Shown here: positions 38,759-50,094 of the stretch, piece after piece
Layout: every line of letters begins with the position of its first letter
Numbering within the stretch: position 1 is the stretch's first letter
Origin: Grifola frondosa
Lineage: Eukaryota > Basidiomycota > Agaricomycetes > Polyporales > Grifolaceae
Reading direction: 5' to 3'
Assembly (NCBI GenBank): GCA_001683735.1
Contig: LUGG01000011.1
Span: 1,240,001 to 1,304,000, forward strand
DNA: 64,000 nt
The notes under the pieces: generated by a model
What the model saw: the letters and a program-made list of their open reading frames with translations, nothing else
Databases searched by the model: none
Told to the model about the DNA's origin: nothing
Position numbers and translations under genes: made by a program

Positions 38759-41700
38759 GCCAGCACTTGTGGTCGAGCATCAGAACAGTGCTGGTTTGTC
38801 CGTTCCGCGTTCCACTGACGGAGGTACCTCCAACAGTTCCAGCCACACTATCACGCCGAGCAATGCCGTCGCAAGCGTGTCTTCCACGGGGAACGCACCC
38901 TAGTGGGTGCACCTCTGGAATCGGATGACAAGGATGAGGTCAGTGAGAATCAGTCCTAATAGGGCGAGGGTGGTTCACGGATGCATTCCATGGATATCAG
39001 TTAGAGATGCTGAGCAATCAGCTGAAAGTGGAGAATCGCATCAAGGAAGGGGCGGAGAATCTACTTCAAATGCCTCTCGCAGTGAGTGTTCGTGCTAGCA
39101 TGCCGTTGTGCGATCGTGATTCACATGTCCTCATGCAGGACGAGTTGCGGAGCCAGGTCGAGTCCGAACTTGAGACGGCAAAGAACAAGATCCTCTCCAT
39201 ACAGAGGTCCATTGACACGCGTAAGTTTTTTAATGTGCTGTGTATGGCGATATCAAAGAGGATACATAGATTCTGGACGAGGTGTGCGCAAGAAGAGCAA
39301 CGAATCAAACGGGGGTAAGCGAAAGTTCAATGGACAGCCGCTTATGCAGAATGCCAATTGGAAGGAAGAAAGCGAGGAACGCGGTATGATGCTTACCTGT
39401 CGTGTCGATACGCCTTAATCTCGATACCTCCGCAGATGACTTTCGTACTGCCATGCACCAAGCAAACAGTGCTATCAAGTTGTTGGTGTCGCTATCCCGC
39501 CGTCACATATCTTCACAACCATCCTCGTCAATCCCATCGCCTTCTACGTCTCCCTCTTCGTCCACGCTACCCAACCCCGCTACTGCTAGCCAAGCAGAGT
39601 TAAATCGGGCGAGGATAGACATAATGACGCGACTCATCGGGATTCTCCAACGTAACATGCGTGTTCGATACGAACTGGACATTGCGGAAGTAGTTCACGC
39701 GTCAGTAAAATGCAGAGGTACTGCTCGTTATTTGTGCTGACCATCCCTTAGTGTGCTTCCTTCGTTAGCAGATAAAGCATCTAAACAATGCCGCGCAACA
39801 GCATATCGATTGATTCGACATGCGCTCGTCGATATCCACTCTGTCAGGAGGCTCGGGGAACAGTCTTTAGATTGGTATATCATCAAGTAAGCATTCAGCA
39901 CACCAAGTTAGGCTATAACAACTCATCAATGAGTAGAACCCTGTCCCGCGACAACAAGCATGCGGTGGAGAAGGAGCAAGTCATCAAACTGATCCGTGCA
40001 ATCGTCGAGATTGGCTCCGAACGACGGCCTCCTCACTCAACAATGGGCTCCGGAACAGTGCCGCTCTCGGATGCGGTCATGCGCGCTATAATCGCCGTAG
40101 CAGAATACCCAGAAGATTCCTTCAAGCCAATTTGTGTGCAGACGCTAACCGAAATCCGTTCGTGAATTTTGTCTTTATACTTGGCTACATTGCTCATTGT
40201 ATTTTCAGTCTTGATTGACATAGAGCTCATGGCCAGAACCGGAGGCATACGAACTCTGCTGCACGCGCTCGCGGAGGGTCCGATCGAGATGGCTACCATG
40301 CTTTCGTCCGCATTCCTCTACATCATTGATTCCCCCCGCACAAGGATGTATTTATATCCCGGTACGGATTTGGAGGTAGGCTAATGACCATAACACGTAC
40401 CAGATCGGTTAATGAAGTGAGGTAGATTGCGCTCTCCGGTATTACAGATGCGTATGGAAAGGGCGCAGAACATGCTGACCGGATGAGATCATGTGCGCGG
40501 ATCGTGTCGGCGATGCTGCGTACTTGGAGCGGTACGTTAATGCCACAATATAAAGCTTCACGAGTTATAATGAGGTGCAATACGTCAGGTCTGATGTACT
40601 TCTGCATCAATGACAAGTTAGCTATCCGCGCGATTGTCGACTGCCTCCGAATACCTTCGCTCGAACTTCGGGTTAGTATGTTTTTAATGTATTTGTTTTT
40701 GAGTCTGATCTATGTTTGCTTGCTTAGGAAATCATCCTCGACATGTTCTTTGACTTGCTTAACATCAAGCCACCAGACTGGCATCAAGCATTTATTGATG
40801 GTCGGGATTGACGAGTAAGTGGATTGCACTGTATAGACAAAAATCTCCTAATCGGGCGCATAGTGTGGCGCAGATCTAAACAGAGCACCGAACTGCTCAC
40901 GCAAACCTCCGAGATACCCCACAGGCCTCAGGATACACTCAAACTAACGGACCAATATATCGCACTACTCATCTTAGTTTTCACTAAGGCAGGCTTGTTG
41001 GATGTACGTTACGGATATTCTACTACATTTGTAACCTTTTGACCGTTGTCTGGTTGACTGCAGGCGCTTACAGCGATGTTCCAAGAGTCAACGGCTGGAT
41101 CTAATCTGTCACGTAAAGCTACTCTGCTCATGGCAGAGATCTTACAGAAGGCAAACCGAGTTTTGCCTTTGCCGATAGCGGCGAAAATCCAAGTGAGTCT
41201 TCCTTTGAGCGCATTTGAGGTGAAATGCTAAGTCTTCGTGAGGCTGTTCCCCGTGTATTCAATCTTGCTGCCGACTATAACGACAACGAACATCGTATTG
41301 TCGGTTCTTCGGCCTTGTCATCGATCGACAGCTTTAACCGCCACCGCGCACGCCTTGAGCCTGCTATCTTCAAAGGCGACTCTCGTCCTAGGTTTGTCTT
41401 CTGTGATATTCGCCATGACCACTATTGATGAATCTGATTGTTTAGGGCAAACTCCATTGAGGACGCGGTCCGACGCGGTCAAAGGCAAGTCGAGCAAGCA
41501 AAGATAAAGGTCGCCATGCAAATGGACGATAAAACCTTCCAAGCAAATTTGTTGGAGACTCAGGTCAGGTCTTCGAGGACATATGCGTATCTACTTTCTG
41601 CTGAATTGTTGTGCTTCAGGTCATGCTCACGAAGGACCAAAGTAAATGGAATTTCGACACTTTGCAAGAACTCATCGAAGGACCGTTCCTGAACCCAAAG

Positions 41701-44288
41701 AGGATGGAGGAAGCGATCAAAGTCTCAAGATATGTTCGCAAGCTCATGTCGTTCTTCCACCCGTTCAGTCATCGGTTCTCCGATCTGCCCAAGACGAGGG
41801 TACAGTGCTCTTATATCTCTGTTGAAGAATGATCCATGATACTAACGTAAGAGACTGTCAACAGTCTAATCTTCGCTGGGTCCGGCTGGGATGCCTTTTG
41901 CTTACTGCACTTATGTCAAGTCCTGATGGGCTGCGTTTCCTAACTGATGACGACTTTTTGAGTCAAATTGTCAAAAGCTTCGCGCAGCTTGATCCGGTAA
42001 GAGTTTTGATGCATGTTCGTCCAATCAACTTGCTTACTTTTGCTATTCAGTTCAACGGCACTCCAAACTCGGACCCAATCTTCTCGAAGACTCGCATGGA
42101 AACCACGCTCACATTTGGCTATTTTGAAATGCTTGGCACTCTCAGTAAACGCAAAGAGGGGTTGGAGTACGTCATTTTGCTGATGATTCCCAAAGTTACT
42201 CATGACTATGGTCAGACTGTTGGAGAAATTCAAGCTCTTCACGGCTTTCTACCATCTCAGTGAGCTTCGCAGTCGTGAAGATCTTATTAAGGGCATTATC
42301 GAGAATTTGGACTATAGCATGTGAGTCTGGCTAATTTAGATTTTGAAGTTGAAGCTGATTTCGCACGTGGCTTAGTGACGGACATTCGCGGATAGTCCTG
42401 TCTAAGACGCTGACATCCAGCTACAAGGTATACTTGTATTATTCTGCAAAATTACTTTGACCTGCAACGTTTGATGCTAGCACATCCGACTCTACGCAAC
42501 CAACCACTTGGGTGGATTGATCCACGCAAGCCCCATCGCGAACGCATGGACTCTTCGGCTCTTACTCACTCAGCTTTATGATCCAGCAATAGAAGTTCGC
42601 GAGGTTGCTGTGCGGTTCCTCGAAGAGGCTTGCGAAGCTACCGATGTCCTGCAGATGGTTGTGGAGATGCAGCCGACGCTGGATCATCTGGGCGAAGTTG
42701 GGCACCCGCTGCTGCTAAAGTGAGCTGCACGCGAGAAGCCCCTTGCATGTATCTGATGATGGCGGCGTATAGGTTCATGTCGACACCGACTGGGTTCCGT
42801 TTTCTATATGCTGCCGACTATATCAATCGCGAGATGGAGCTTTGGTTCCATGCAAGTCATTTGATTCGTTCATTCGCACACGACTCACCGGGTTCACAGG
42901 AACGAAACCTCCATTACGTGGTGCATATTGAAACCTTCCTGGCCAAAGCCTTCAACGACACTCCGGCCGACGTTGACGAGGACATACTGTTTGTCACGCA
43001 ATTTACAAACTTTTTCTGCCATTGATTGAGACATGATATCACAATTACAGGGCGTTTGATGGGATCGTACCTCCACATTTCTATGGCGTCATGGCTAAAA
43101 CTGAGCTCGGGTGTGAAGTCCTACAAGAGAAAGGTCATTCGCTGAATTCGCCCACTTCATTCGACAACATGGATTGGAAAGTGAAGATCAAGATCTGATC
43201 TTGAAGTTGAAAAGCATCTTATGGGCGGTTGTGAGCAACTCATGGCACCTTTGACTTAATTCTGTTCATCTCGACTAAATGTGGCATAGGGAAACATTGG
43301 CTCAACAGAAGGCGGTCTGCCATTTCTGGAAGAGGAAGAGATCATTCCCGTGATCTTGGAAATAGCGGAACAATCTCTAGTTCTGTCGGTACGGGGGACG
43401 TTTTTATTATTATTAGAAGATACATATCAGTGGCTGAGTGTTGCCACATAGGACATGCTTCTTTGTTCTTGGTCTTATTTCCTCGACACCTCAAGGGGCG
43501 GAAATTCTTGACGATTATCATTGGGAAGCTACATTGTCGCCATTGGGATTACCAACAGGCTTATGTGTTCCCTGGACGTGGATAATTTTGTTTCCGTAAG
43601 TTTTCATATACCAACATCCATGACCAGGTACTCATATATTCGATGAAGATTGAACCATGGGAGTGTGTGTCCAGCGAGGTCGTTGATGACAGCAGGCTAG
43701 AACCTCCGCAGTCAGACGAAGAGGTGGAAGTGATGACAGCGATCTACAACCTTGCAAACACGGTGATCGCCAATGCTGCTTCACGATCGCTCGCAAAGTT
43801 CGTCGTCAATTAATCTACTTAGGTTTGGCGTTTGGCTGATAGTCTTGTCACAGAATGAAATCACGTCCAGAATACCGACACATCTTCACCTCTCCGTCGA
43901 TGTTCTATCGAGCGCTGCATACCATCTCTTCTCAAAAGTATCGACTACCCGTCCGGCGGTACATCTTCGATCTGTTCAACATCGAACTGGACGCGGACGT
44001 CATCAAGACACTGTCAGAGCGCGCCATTTCGCTTCGGGTCGCACCCACTACTCAATCTACGCCAACTTCTCCAGGCCGAAGGGTTAGCATCATCGCCACC
44101 CGCCCGGCTACCATCAAGTCTCGGTAAGCGACGAGGAAGAGTTATCAGATATCGAGGAGCGACAGGATGCGGCGAAGATACCTCCCGTGATAAACTTGCG
44201 GCCGATGAGCCGGATTATAGGCGGCTTTGAGGATTCGTCTTCCACCAAGGTCGACCAGGTTCCGCCTCCGCTACCATCCAAATCCTAG
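38759..44288 (+). CDS. Rictor / Ste16 / Avo3, TORC2 scaffold subunit, probable frame breaks
   Basis: Essential TORC2 subunit that places the complex on its substrates. MPALVVEHQNSAGLSVPRST opens the protein. At the GGGG run 38888-38891 the frame shifts (one missing G) to ERTLVGAPLESDDKDE, then LEMLSNQLKVENRIKEGAEN and a coiled coil DELRSQVESELETAKNKI. The helical-repeat body includes ADDFRTAMHQANSAIKLLVS, IDIMTRLIGILQRNMRVRYE, IELMARTGGIRTLLHALAEG, LMYFCINDKLAIRAIVDCLR, EIILDMFFDLLNIKPPDWHQ, RWVRLGCLLLTALMSSPDGL, STPTGFRFLYAADYINREME and GLPFLEEEEIIPVILEIAEQ. The tail RALHTISSQKYRLPVRRYIF leads to a further apparent break at 44081-44120 before SVSDEEELSDIEERQDAAKI and the end PPPLPSKS at 44288. 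More than 20 short introns. The Ypk/Gad8-type kinase, its expected client, is at 11105. Confidence 0.88.
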
Positions 44289-44481
44289 ATATCATGTACC
44301 ACTCATTACTGGACAATTTACCCATACTATACACTTGTAACCACGGACTTGTACAATAACAGTAAAATACGTTTGGAAATCTATCCCACGAATCCTCTCG
44401 TTGATTGAAGCCACGTGGATATGCGACGCCACGTTAGCGATCGAGCAGCTTGCGGCAACTCTTTCGTTCACCCTCACCAGT

Positions 44482-45410
44482 ATGCCGGTTGGAATTGAAG
44501 CTTGGGTGACCCAAATTCCACCCATTACTCGGGCATGGCTTGCACTCTCTATCCTGACAAGCTTAGCCGTCGTACGTACGTTACTTACGTCTTGCGGCTG
44601 GTAGTTTTTGATCACAGCCGTGTTACACAGCAATGCCAGCTCGTTACTCCCCTGCAGCTATACTTTAGTTTCAAGGCCGCTTTTACGAATTTGCAGGTAT
44701 GCTGCATGAGCTATATAATGTCGCCACGAGTCTGATCTGATCCTTGTTTCATAGCCCTGGCGAGTACTGACCAACTTCTTCTACTTCGGCACAATATCTC
44801 TCGACTTTGTGTTCCACATGTTCTTCTTGTACGTGCTAGCACCCATTTCGCTTTCCCATCTACTTATTGACATTTGCGCTCTAGCATGCGATACAGCCGA
44901 ATGTTGGAAGAGTCGTCCTTTGCCAACCGCAAAGCAGACTACTTCTGGTTGCTGCTCTCGTCAGCAATAATGCTGCTCGTACGTCTCGCGTCATGCGTGA
45001 TTTCACTATCTGACAATTCCCGCAGGCCCTCTCGCCACTCGTAAACCTCCCGTTTCTCTCCTCTCCGCTGGCCTTCGTGCCCATCTACCTGTGGTCCCGC
45101 CGACATCCATCGACACCCATATCGCTTTTTGGCCTCGTAACCATTACTGCGCCTTACCTTCCTCTCGCACTGGTAGGACTCGCGTGGTTGTTGAATGGTA
45201 CGTGGAGAGCGGCGGCCGGAGACCTGATCGGGTGCGCTGTGGGACACTTTGGGTGGTTCGTGCGAGACGTCTGGACGCGAGAGATGATTGGTGGGCCGAC
45301 CATGCTGAGTGAAGCACCTGAGGTGTTGTGAGTGGTATACATCTTCGCGAGTCTACGCGGTAATGCTAATGCCGTTGCTGCTCAGAAAACGGTTGTTCGG
45401 AGATATCTAG
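44482..45410 (+). CDS. Derlin (Der1/Dfm1 family), ER-associated degradation
   Basis: Rhomboid-like ER membrane protein that helps retrotranslocate misfolded proteins to the cytosol. MPVGIEAWVTQIPPITRAWL is the conserved derlin start; hydrophobic LALSILTSLAV is followed across introns by QCQLVTPLQLYFSFKAAFTN, PWRVLTNFFYFGTISLDFVF (the W-R-x-x-T-x-F-F signature), HMFFL, RYSRMLEESSFANRKADYFW, ALSPLVNLPFLSSPLAFVPI and GLVTITAPYLPLALVGLAWL. The end is EVLKRLFGDI with TAG 45408-45410. An in-frame ATG at 44401 is possible but gives a non-family extension. All five or six introns keep the frame. No Cdc48-binding SHP box was seen in the short tail. Confidence 0.88.
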
Positions 45411-46648
45411 ACCGTGCGGAGTGACATATGTATGAATAGGAACTTTCGAAGGTGTTGTAAGCCATCTGTTGCAATTCCATACCTTGTCAAAGATGAGCGC
45501 GTCTCGAAACGCTGTGGATAAGTTCTAGGTGTTGCACTCAATTCAAATGCTCATACTGCTAGCAGTTAGTTATTCCAGATGTGGCTGGGCCTCTCCCCGT
45601 TCTTCACTAGCAGCTGCAAGCGATGCCATAAGCAATTCATATATCTGCCACAACTGCATCAGCCACAGTGGCGTACAATCTAGAACACAAAATGCGCCTG
45701 TAGTCCACAAACATGCATTCATCCATACAATTTATCAATTCGCGCGTACAAGGAAACCAGGCACGGGTGAATTCTGCAAGTCAACAACTTGCCCCGTCAA
45801 GCATGACATTAATGGCACTGACACTTCCTGTGAGGATTGCACTGCCCAAGTGAAGATCAAGCGTCTTCGCCTGATTTCAGTATATCCAACAGGTCGTGTG
45901 CGCTGCGTGTGCGTATGCGCACCATAACTCAATGGCGAACCGTGCATCAATAGAGAGAGACGTCCCGGCCGAGATATTCACAGCAGGCGGGACGGCGGCT
46001 ATGCAAGCGACGTCGCCGGCCGCCCAGAAAGCGCCACAACGACAGCGTCTGTGCGTCTACTCCCAAATTGCAAAAGAAGAAGATAAGGTGTGTGTGGGGT
46101 CTACTTTGTGAGGCGACCACGTCCTGACAGCGCGTGGCATCGCATACCGGCGCGACGTGGAGGCCGACGGCACTCCGTACAGGGTCTGATGAAAGGGAGA
46201 ACGAGCTCCGCCGTATGGCCACATTGGGTGCGGATCCGATGTGGAGTCTGCGCTATTGCTTCCGGGACTGTTACATTCAGCATGTCGGCTTGACCACCTG
46301 TATCCAGACGCTGGGATGGTCTGATTGCTTGGGCACTCATGCTGTAAACCCTGTGAGAGTGTGAGAGCGAGGACGAGAAGCTGAAGTCAGACAGCGTTTG
46401 GGGCTTGGGCCCCTTGCTGATCAGTTACATCTGTCAGGAGCAGCTACCACGGCCCTGGATACACCATATCATCCATCCCTGCACCCCACGCATTACTTAT
46501 CTGTTCGCTACCCGTATTGTACTTACCTCACTGGCAATTTCAGCACATTTGCCCGTTTGTCAAATGTCAAAGGCACGCACATTCTACGACCGAATCCAGC
46601 GGTAGTGTGTTCTCAAGACTAGTGGCATCACGGTGGTGCTCTTCTAGC
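45411..46648 (+). other. Intergenic region, 1.2 kb
   Basis: Between the convergent derlin and second thioesterase genes. Several short open frames overlap on both strands, but none has recognisable domains, a consistent exon chain or a membrane or signal segment. I see no gene. Confidence 0.45.
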
Positions 46649-47727
46649 CTAGTCGACATCTTCGCCTTCGATGATCCTCTCGCCGTCATCCGAGAACTTC
46701 ACGTCGTGCTGCACGGACGGGATTCTCGTGAACAAGGAAAACGGGGCACTCGGAAGTACGCACCTTGTGCCCGATCGACTTGCCGATGTACTTGGTGTGA
46801 TCTAAGGATCCAGATGAAATGATTCAGGCACAAGAACAATTATCAGCGTTCTCCGTAATCTGATAGCAGACGAATAGACGCACGCCCATATGCCGCAAGC
46901 TGGCCCGAGGCATTGAAGAAGTCAACGCGAGTGTAGGCAAGAGACCTTCCTGAGATGATAAGACAGACACAATACGCTCGGATAAGCAGGGACGCGATGT
47001 CAATCAAGAGAAGATGTCAAATCTTACCCATCCCTGTGACAACGGCTTTCGCAATCAACTCTTCGCCAGCACGGCCTGCGGGCTTGACGAATGACGTGCC
47101 AATGTCCACAGACACCCCCGTCATGAATTGACCCTTGGTGGCGACGGCCAGCGAGCCCAGCGTATCCGTGAGGGACATGATGAGGCCTCCGTGGACGGTC
47201 TGCGATGCGTCATGTCTCAGTTCTGAGTTAACGCATCCTGCAAGCACAAACGGCTGCTCACGCCGACACGGTTCACTGTGGACGAATCACGTTGGGTATC
47301 GGCACGTTCTCATACTCGTGCAGCGTGCAGCACATGCATGCCTGGGACGCACAATTATACGGCTCAATCTTGAGCGAGGCTTCCAATACGCCGGGTTTTG
47401 CATCAAGGATCTTCAGCTGTCGGTACGCTCATCCGCTCAGCCCTACCTGCATGTGAAAGCGACGTTTCGCTTGATAGGCACACGCACGTTTGGGAAGCAT
47501 TGCTGATCGTGTCCTTGTTGCGCGAAATGATGACATGAGTGAGAAATGGAACACTTTTGAGGCGCGACAGCCTGTCAGAGAGGAGATATGATAGAAGACA
47601 TACCTTTGTTCTCGACAAATGATTTCCAAACCTGTCAAATGGCGGACAACAGATGATCCTCAGGGCTCATCAGAAAGAGGCAGACGAGAAGACTGACCCT
47701 CCGAGTGAATTTCAGGCATGCGGACAT
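46649..47727 (-). CDS. HotDog-fold thioesterase (ACOT13/PaaI-like), second copy
   Basis: Proposed start MSACLKFTRR at 47727, joined across an intron to VWKSFVENK. This first exon is the least certain part. Then LKILDAKPGVLEASLKIEPY is joined to VNSELRHDASQTVHGGLIMS, where HGG and the next helix TDTLGSLAVATKGQFMTG form the 4HBT active site. After SVDIGTSFVKPAGRAGEELI and AKAVVTGMG come SLAYTRVDFFNASGQLAAYG, DHTKYIGKSIGHK and NVKFSDDGERIIEGEDVD, with TAG at 46649-46651. This matches mitochondrial Them2-like acyl-CoA thioesterases. It is diverged from the thioesterase at 20528, so the two are separate family members rather than a recent duplication. All joints after the first exon are in frame. 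Confidence 0.78.
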
Positions 47728-49200
47728 GTCTCAAAAAATGTCTTGAGGTCGATATCAATGCAGATGACAAGCAGGTCCTGAAGTGGAGATGCCCAATCGG
47801 ACTCAAGCTGACTCGTGTAGGTACGCGCCCACGTGACCTACTTCTGAACTCGCGCCGCGCGGCCTGCCACAAATATTGTCGATGAAAGGTAAGGTTACTG
47901 TAGGTAACAGTACGCAAAATCGATGGGCGACATGATATATCCGATGGTGATACCAACTGGAACTGGACAGCTTGGCAGGTGGGTGAAAATTTGTTTGCAA
48001 GCTGTTCATTGCACTTTTCTCATCCTGTACGGCAATCCCAAATCTACAGCCGAGAAATCGATCCCGCAATCTGCAAAGACCAGGTAGATATTTCTACTAA
48101 GAATTCCTGCATAGACGTTTCCAGCTGCGAGACTAATTAGCATGTGAGTTTGTGAATAGCAGACTCCAGTTTTAATTCATGGAACGAACGCACAGAACAA
48201 AGTTCAAGCTATCTGCAGGGCGATCGGTCGCGGACAATCAATTTCGGTGACAATATCTGATAACAGCACAGCGGAGGATCCCATTGTTCACATTGATCAC
48301 TGTGAACATGAGTTCACAATTCACCCGCGGGAAACGTGGCGCGTGAACTCTCATGCAAAGAGGACCCTTCGGTGACCTGCCTTCCGGAGCTCCGAATCAT
48401 CTGTATGTCATTGATCCACACTGACAAGCAAGGTTTGCATGCTGCTCGTGCCTGCACATGTCGCGGCTCCGATGAAAATGGTTATCTTTCCTTTTCCCAC
48501 CGCGTTTGAGCGAACAGTCGAAGGGGAATACATCAAATCGGATCCGCAACGGTATGCTTGAGGTATTCAGGGTTCTCTAAATGTATATTTCTAATGGGTC
48601 ATCTTTGAGATTCAGTGATGTCTCTGGTCGCACTGCCAGTGGCCACCTACTGAGATTGTATACATTCAACCCCATCTATAAATAACAGAACATTAGACAA
48701 AATTTCGCCCAGAGAGAGTAAGTACGCCGGCCGGGTCCCGCGAAAAATATAGCTCAACAATCATCAATCAGCCCGCTGTCGTCTTTGATCGCCATGACAG
48801 AATTTCACAACCATGCGACCGGTCGCGCAATTGCTGATAATATCACAGGATGACTCGCAAACTCGGAATATGCATATCATCACCATAACACTGGATAGCC
48901 ACATGGTTGCGTCACAAAATTTATAGAGCAAAATCCAAGATAGGTGATCCGTTGATAAATGGCGACAGTTGTGTCTGCATTTCAGATGTCGAGGCGCTTG
49001 TGCTGCATTTACCATAAATCACAAGCGAGATCCGTAACCGATGTCGGCGGACAGATCAGATCATTTTTACGGCGGAGGCCAAGAGGTGCGGCTCCGGATG
49101 CAGATGTCCGAGCCGTGAGAATACGCCGGTGTCGCGAACTTGAACCTTCACCACCACCACCGCCATCGTTAGTCTCGCACCTCGTGGTGGATGTCAATGC

Positions 49201-49240
49201 TTGTCAACCAAACAATGGACGATTGTTTGGTGGGTGACAA
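49201..49240. repeat. Two-part perfect hairpin
   Basis: TTGTCA plus ACCAAACAAT (49201-49216), loop GGACG, then ATTGTTTGGT (49222-49231) and, after GGG, TGACAA (49235-49240). This makes sixteen paired bases with one three-base bulge. Confidence 0.6.
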
Positions 49241-49280
49241 TGTAGCTAAACCCTTTGGTTCGCTAACTTTTTTTCACCCA
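49231..49280. repeat. Second nested hairpin containing copy 2 of the 15-base repeat
   Basis: TGGGTGA (49231-49237) pairs with TCACCCA (49274-49280). Inside, TAGC pairs with GCTA and AACC with GGTT around a CTTT loop. The core AACCCTTTGGTTCGC at 49249-49263 is identical to 24919-24933. It overlaps the preceding hairpin, so the two structures exclude each other. Confidence 0.55.
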
Positions 49281-49404
49281 GTGTTTGGCCAAAATCTGTC
49301 CAGCAACCCGAAGTCCAGGATCAGTCTACCTGTAACATGAGATTGGATATGATGGGGCGCTCTTATCGTGCATTTTCTCATGTGGCGTACTGTGCAACCT
49401 GCTG

Positions 49405-49425
49405 CTCCTCCGCCTGTCGGAGGAG
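49405..49425. promoter_or_regulatory. Everted CCG-N5-CGG palindrome (zinc-cluster-type site)
   Basis: CTCCTCCG (49405-49412), spacer CCTGT, CGGAGGAG (49418-49425). CCG and CGG triplets in inverted pairs with a fixed spacer are the usual target of fungal Zn2Cys6 regulators. It lies about 0.7 kb upstream of the oxidoreductase. Confidence 0.4.
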
Positions 49426-49997
49426 ACATCCGTACAACCTGATGCCATTGTCAGGACGTCTAGCTCTTGCAAATTGAGAGCGTTATGGTATGCTTTCTGC
49501 TTGACATAAGTTTAGGGTCCCTCATCGCACATGTTAACCTTGGCCTTGTACTGTTGAAGTTTTCGGTCAGGCGAGCAGAAGGAGAGAAGACCGTAGCCCA
49601 GGCTTCCACGCTTCTCATCTTCAGTGCACCAGCGCTTGTAGAGGGTCAAACGTTGTGCACCTTGCGTGCGCCTATTGTGTTGACATCCTCACAGGTCCTC
49701 GGAGTTCACCGCTATCTTTGCGCTCTCTATCCCCCATTTCCTGTCACAGTGCCTGTTTCTCTATCTGGCATGTACGCAGGCACCCCCGTTTTCCATCGGG
49801 CTGTACATTTCCATTTTCATTCGTTGTCATGTTTTGGCACGGGTGACTTGGTTTCGACGTCCAGGTTTCGGTCTATGTGGCTAGTCCATCAGGGGAGTGG
49901 AAGCCCATCCGGCGGAGATGCTTCTTTTCGTTCCGGAACGTTTTCATCAATTACCTCAGACTATACTCGACCGACAGGCACCACCGATTATCTAGCG

Positions 49998-50005
49998 CTA
50001 TATAA
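49998..50005 (+). promoter_or_regulatory. TATA box of the membrane oxidoreductase
   Basis: TATATAAA lies about 90 bases before the ATG at 50095, in the expected place for a strong fungal core promoter. Confidence 0.5.
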
Positions 50006-50094
50006 AGGCTTCTTGAGCATCCAACCTCGTCAGAATCTCGAGCTGGTGTTATCTGCTTGACCTCATCTGCACCACCACTCCCTCGCCTTTCATT

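Larger units (their letters stand above)
47728..50094 (+). other. Longest intergenic region (2.4 kb), structured repeats, no gene recognised
   Basis: No protein-like exon chain was found on either strand. It contains inverted repeats at 49201-49280 and 49405-49425 and a TATA box at 49998. It may hold a decayed mobile element, a non-coding RNA or a long promoter; none can be shown by eye. Confidence 0.45.

Noticed and set aside
45411..46648. A small gene between derlin and the second thioesterase
   Set aside because: Several 60-130 codon frames overlap on both strands, none with domains, signal peptide, membrane helix or consistent splice sites.
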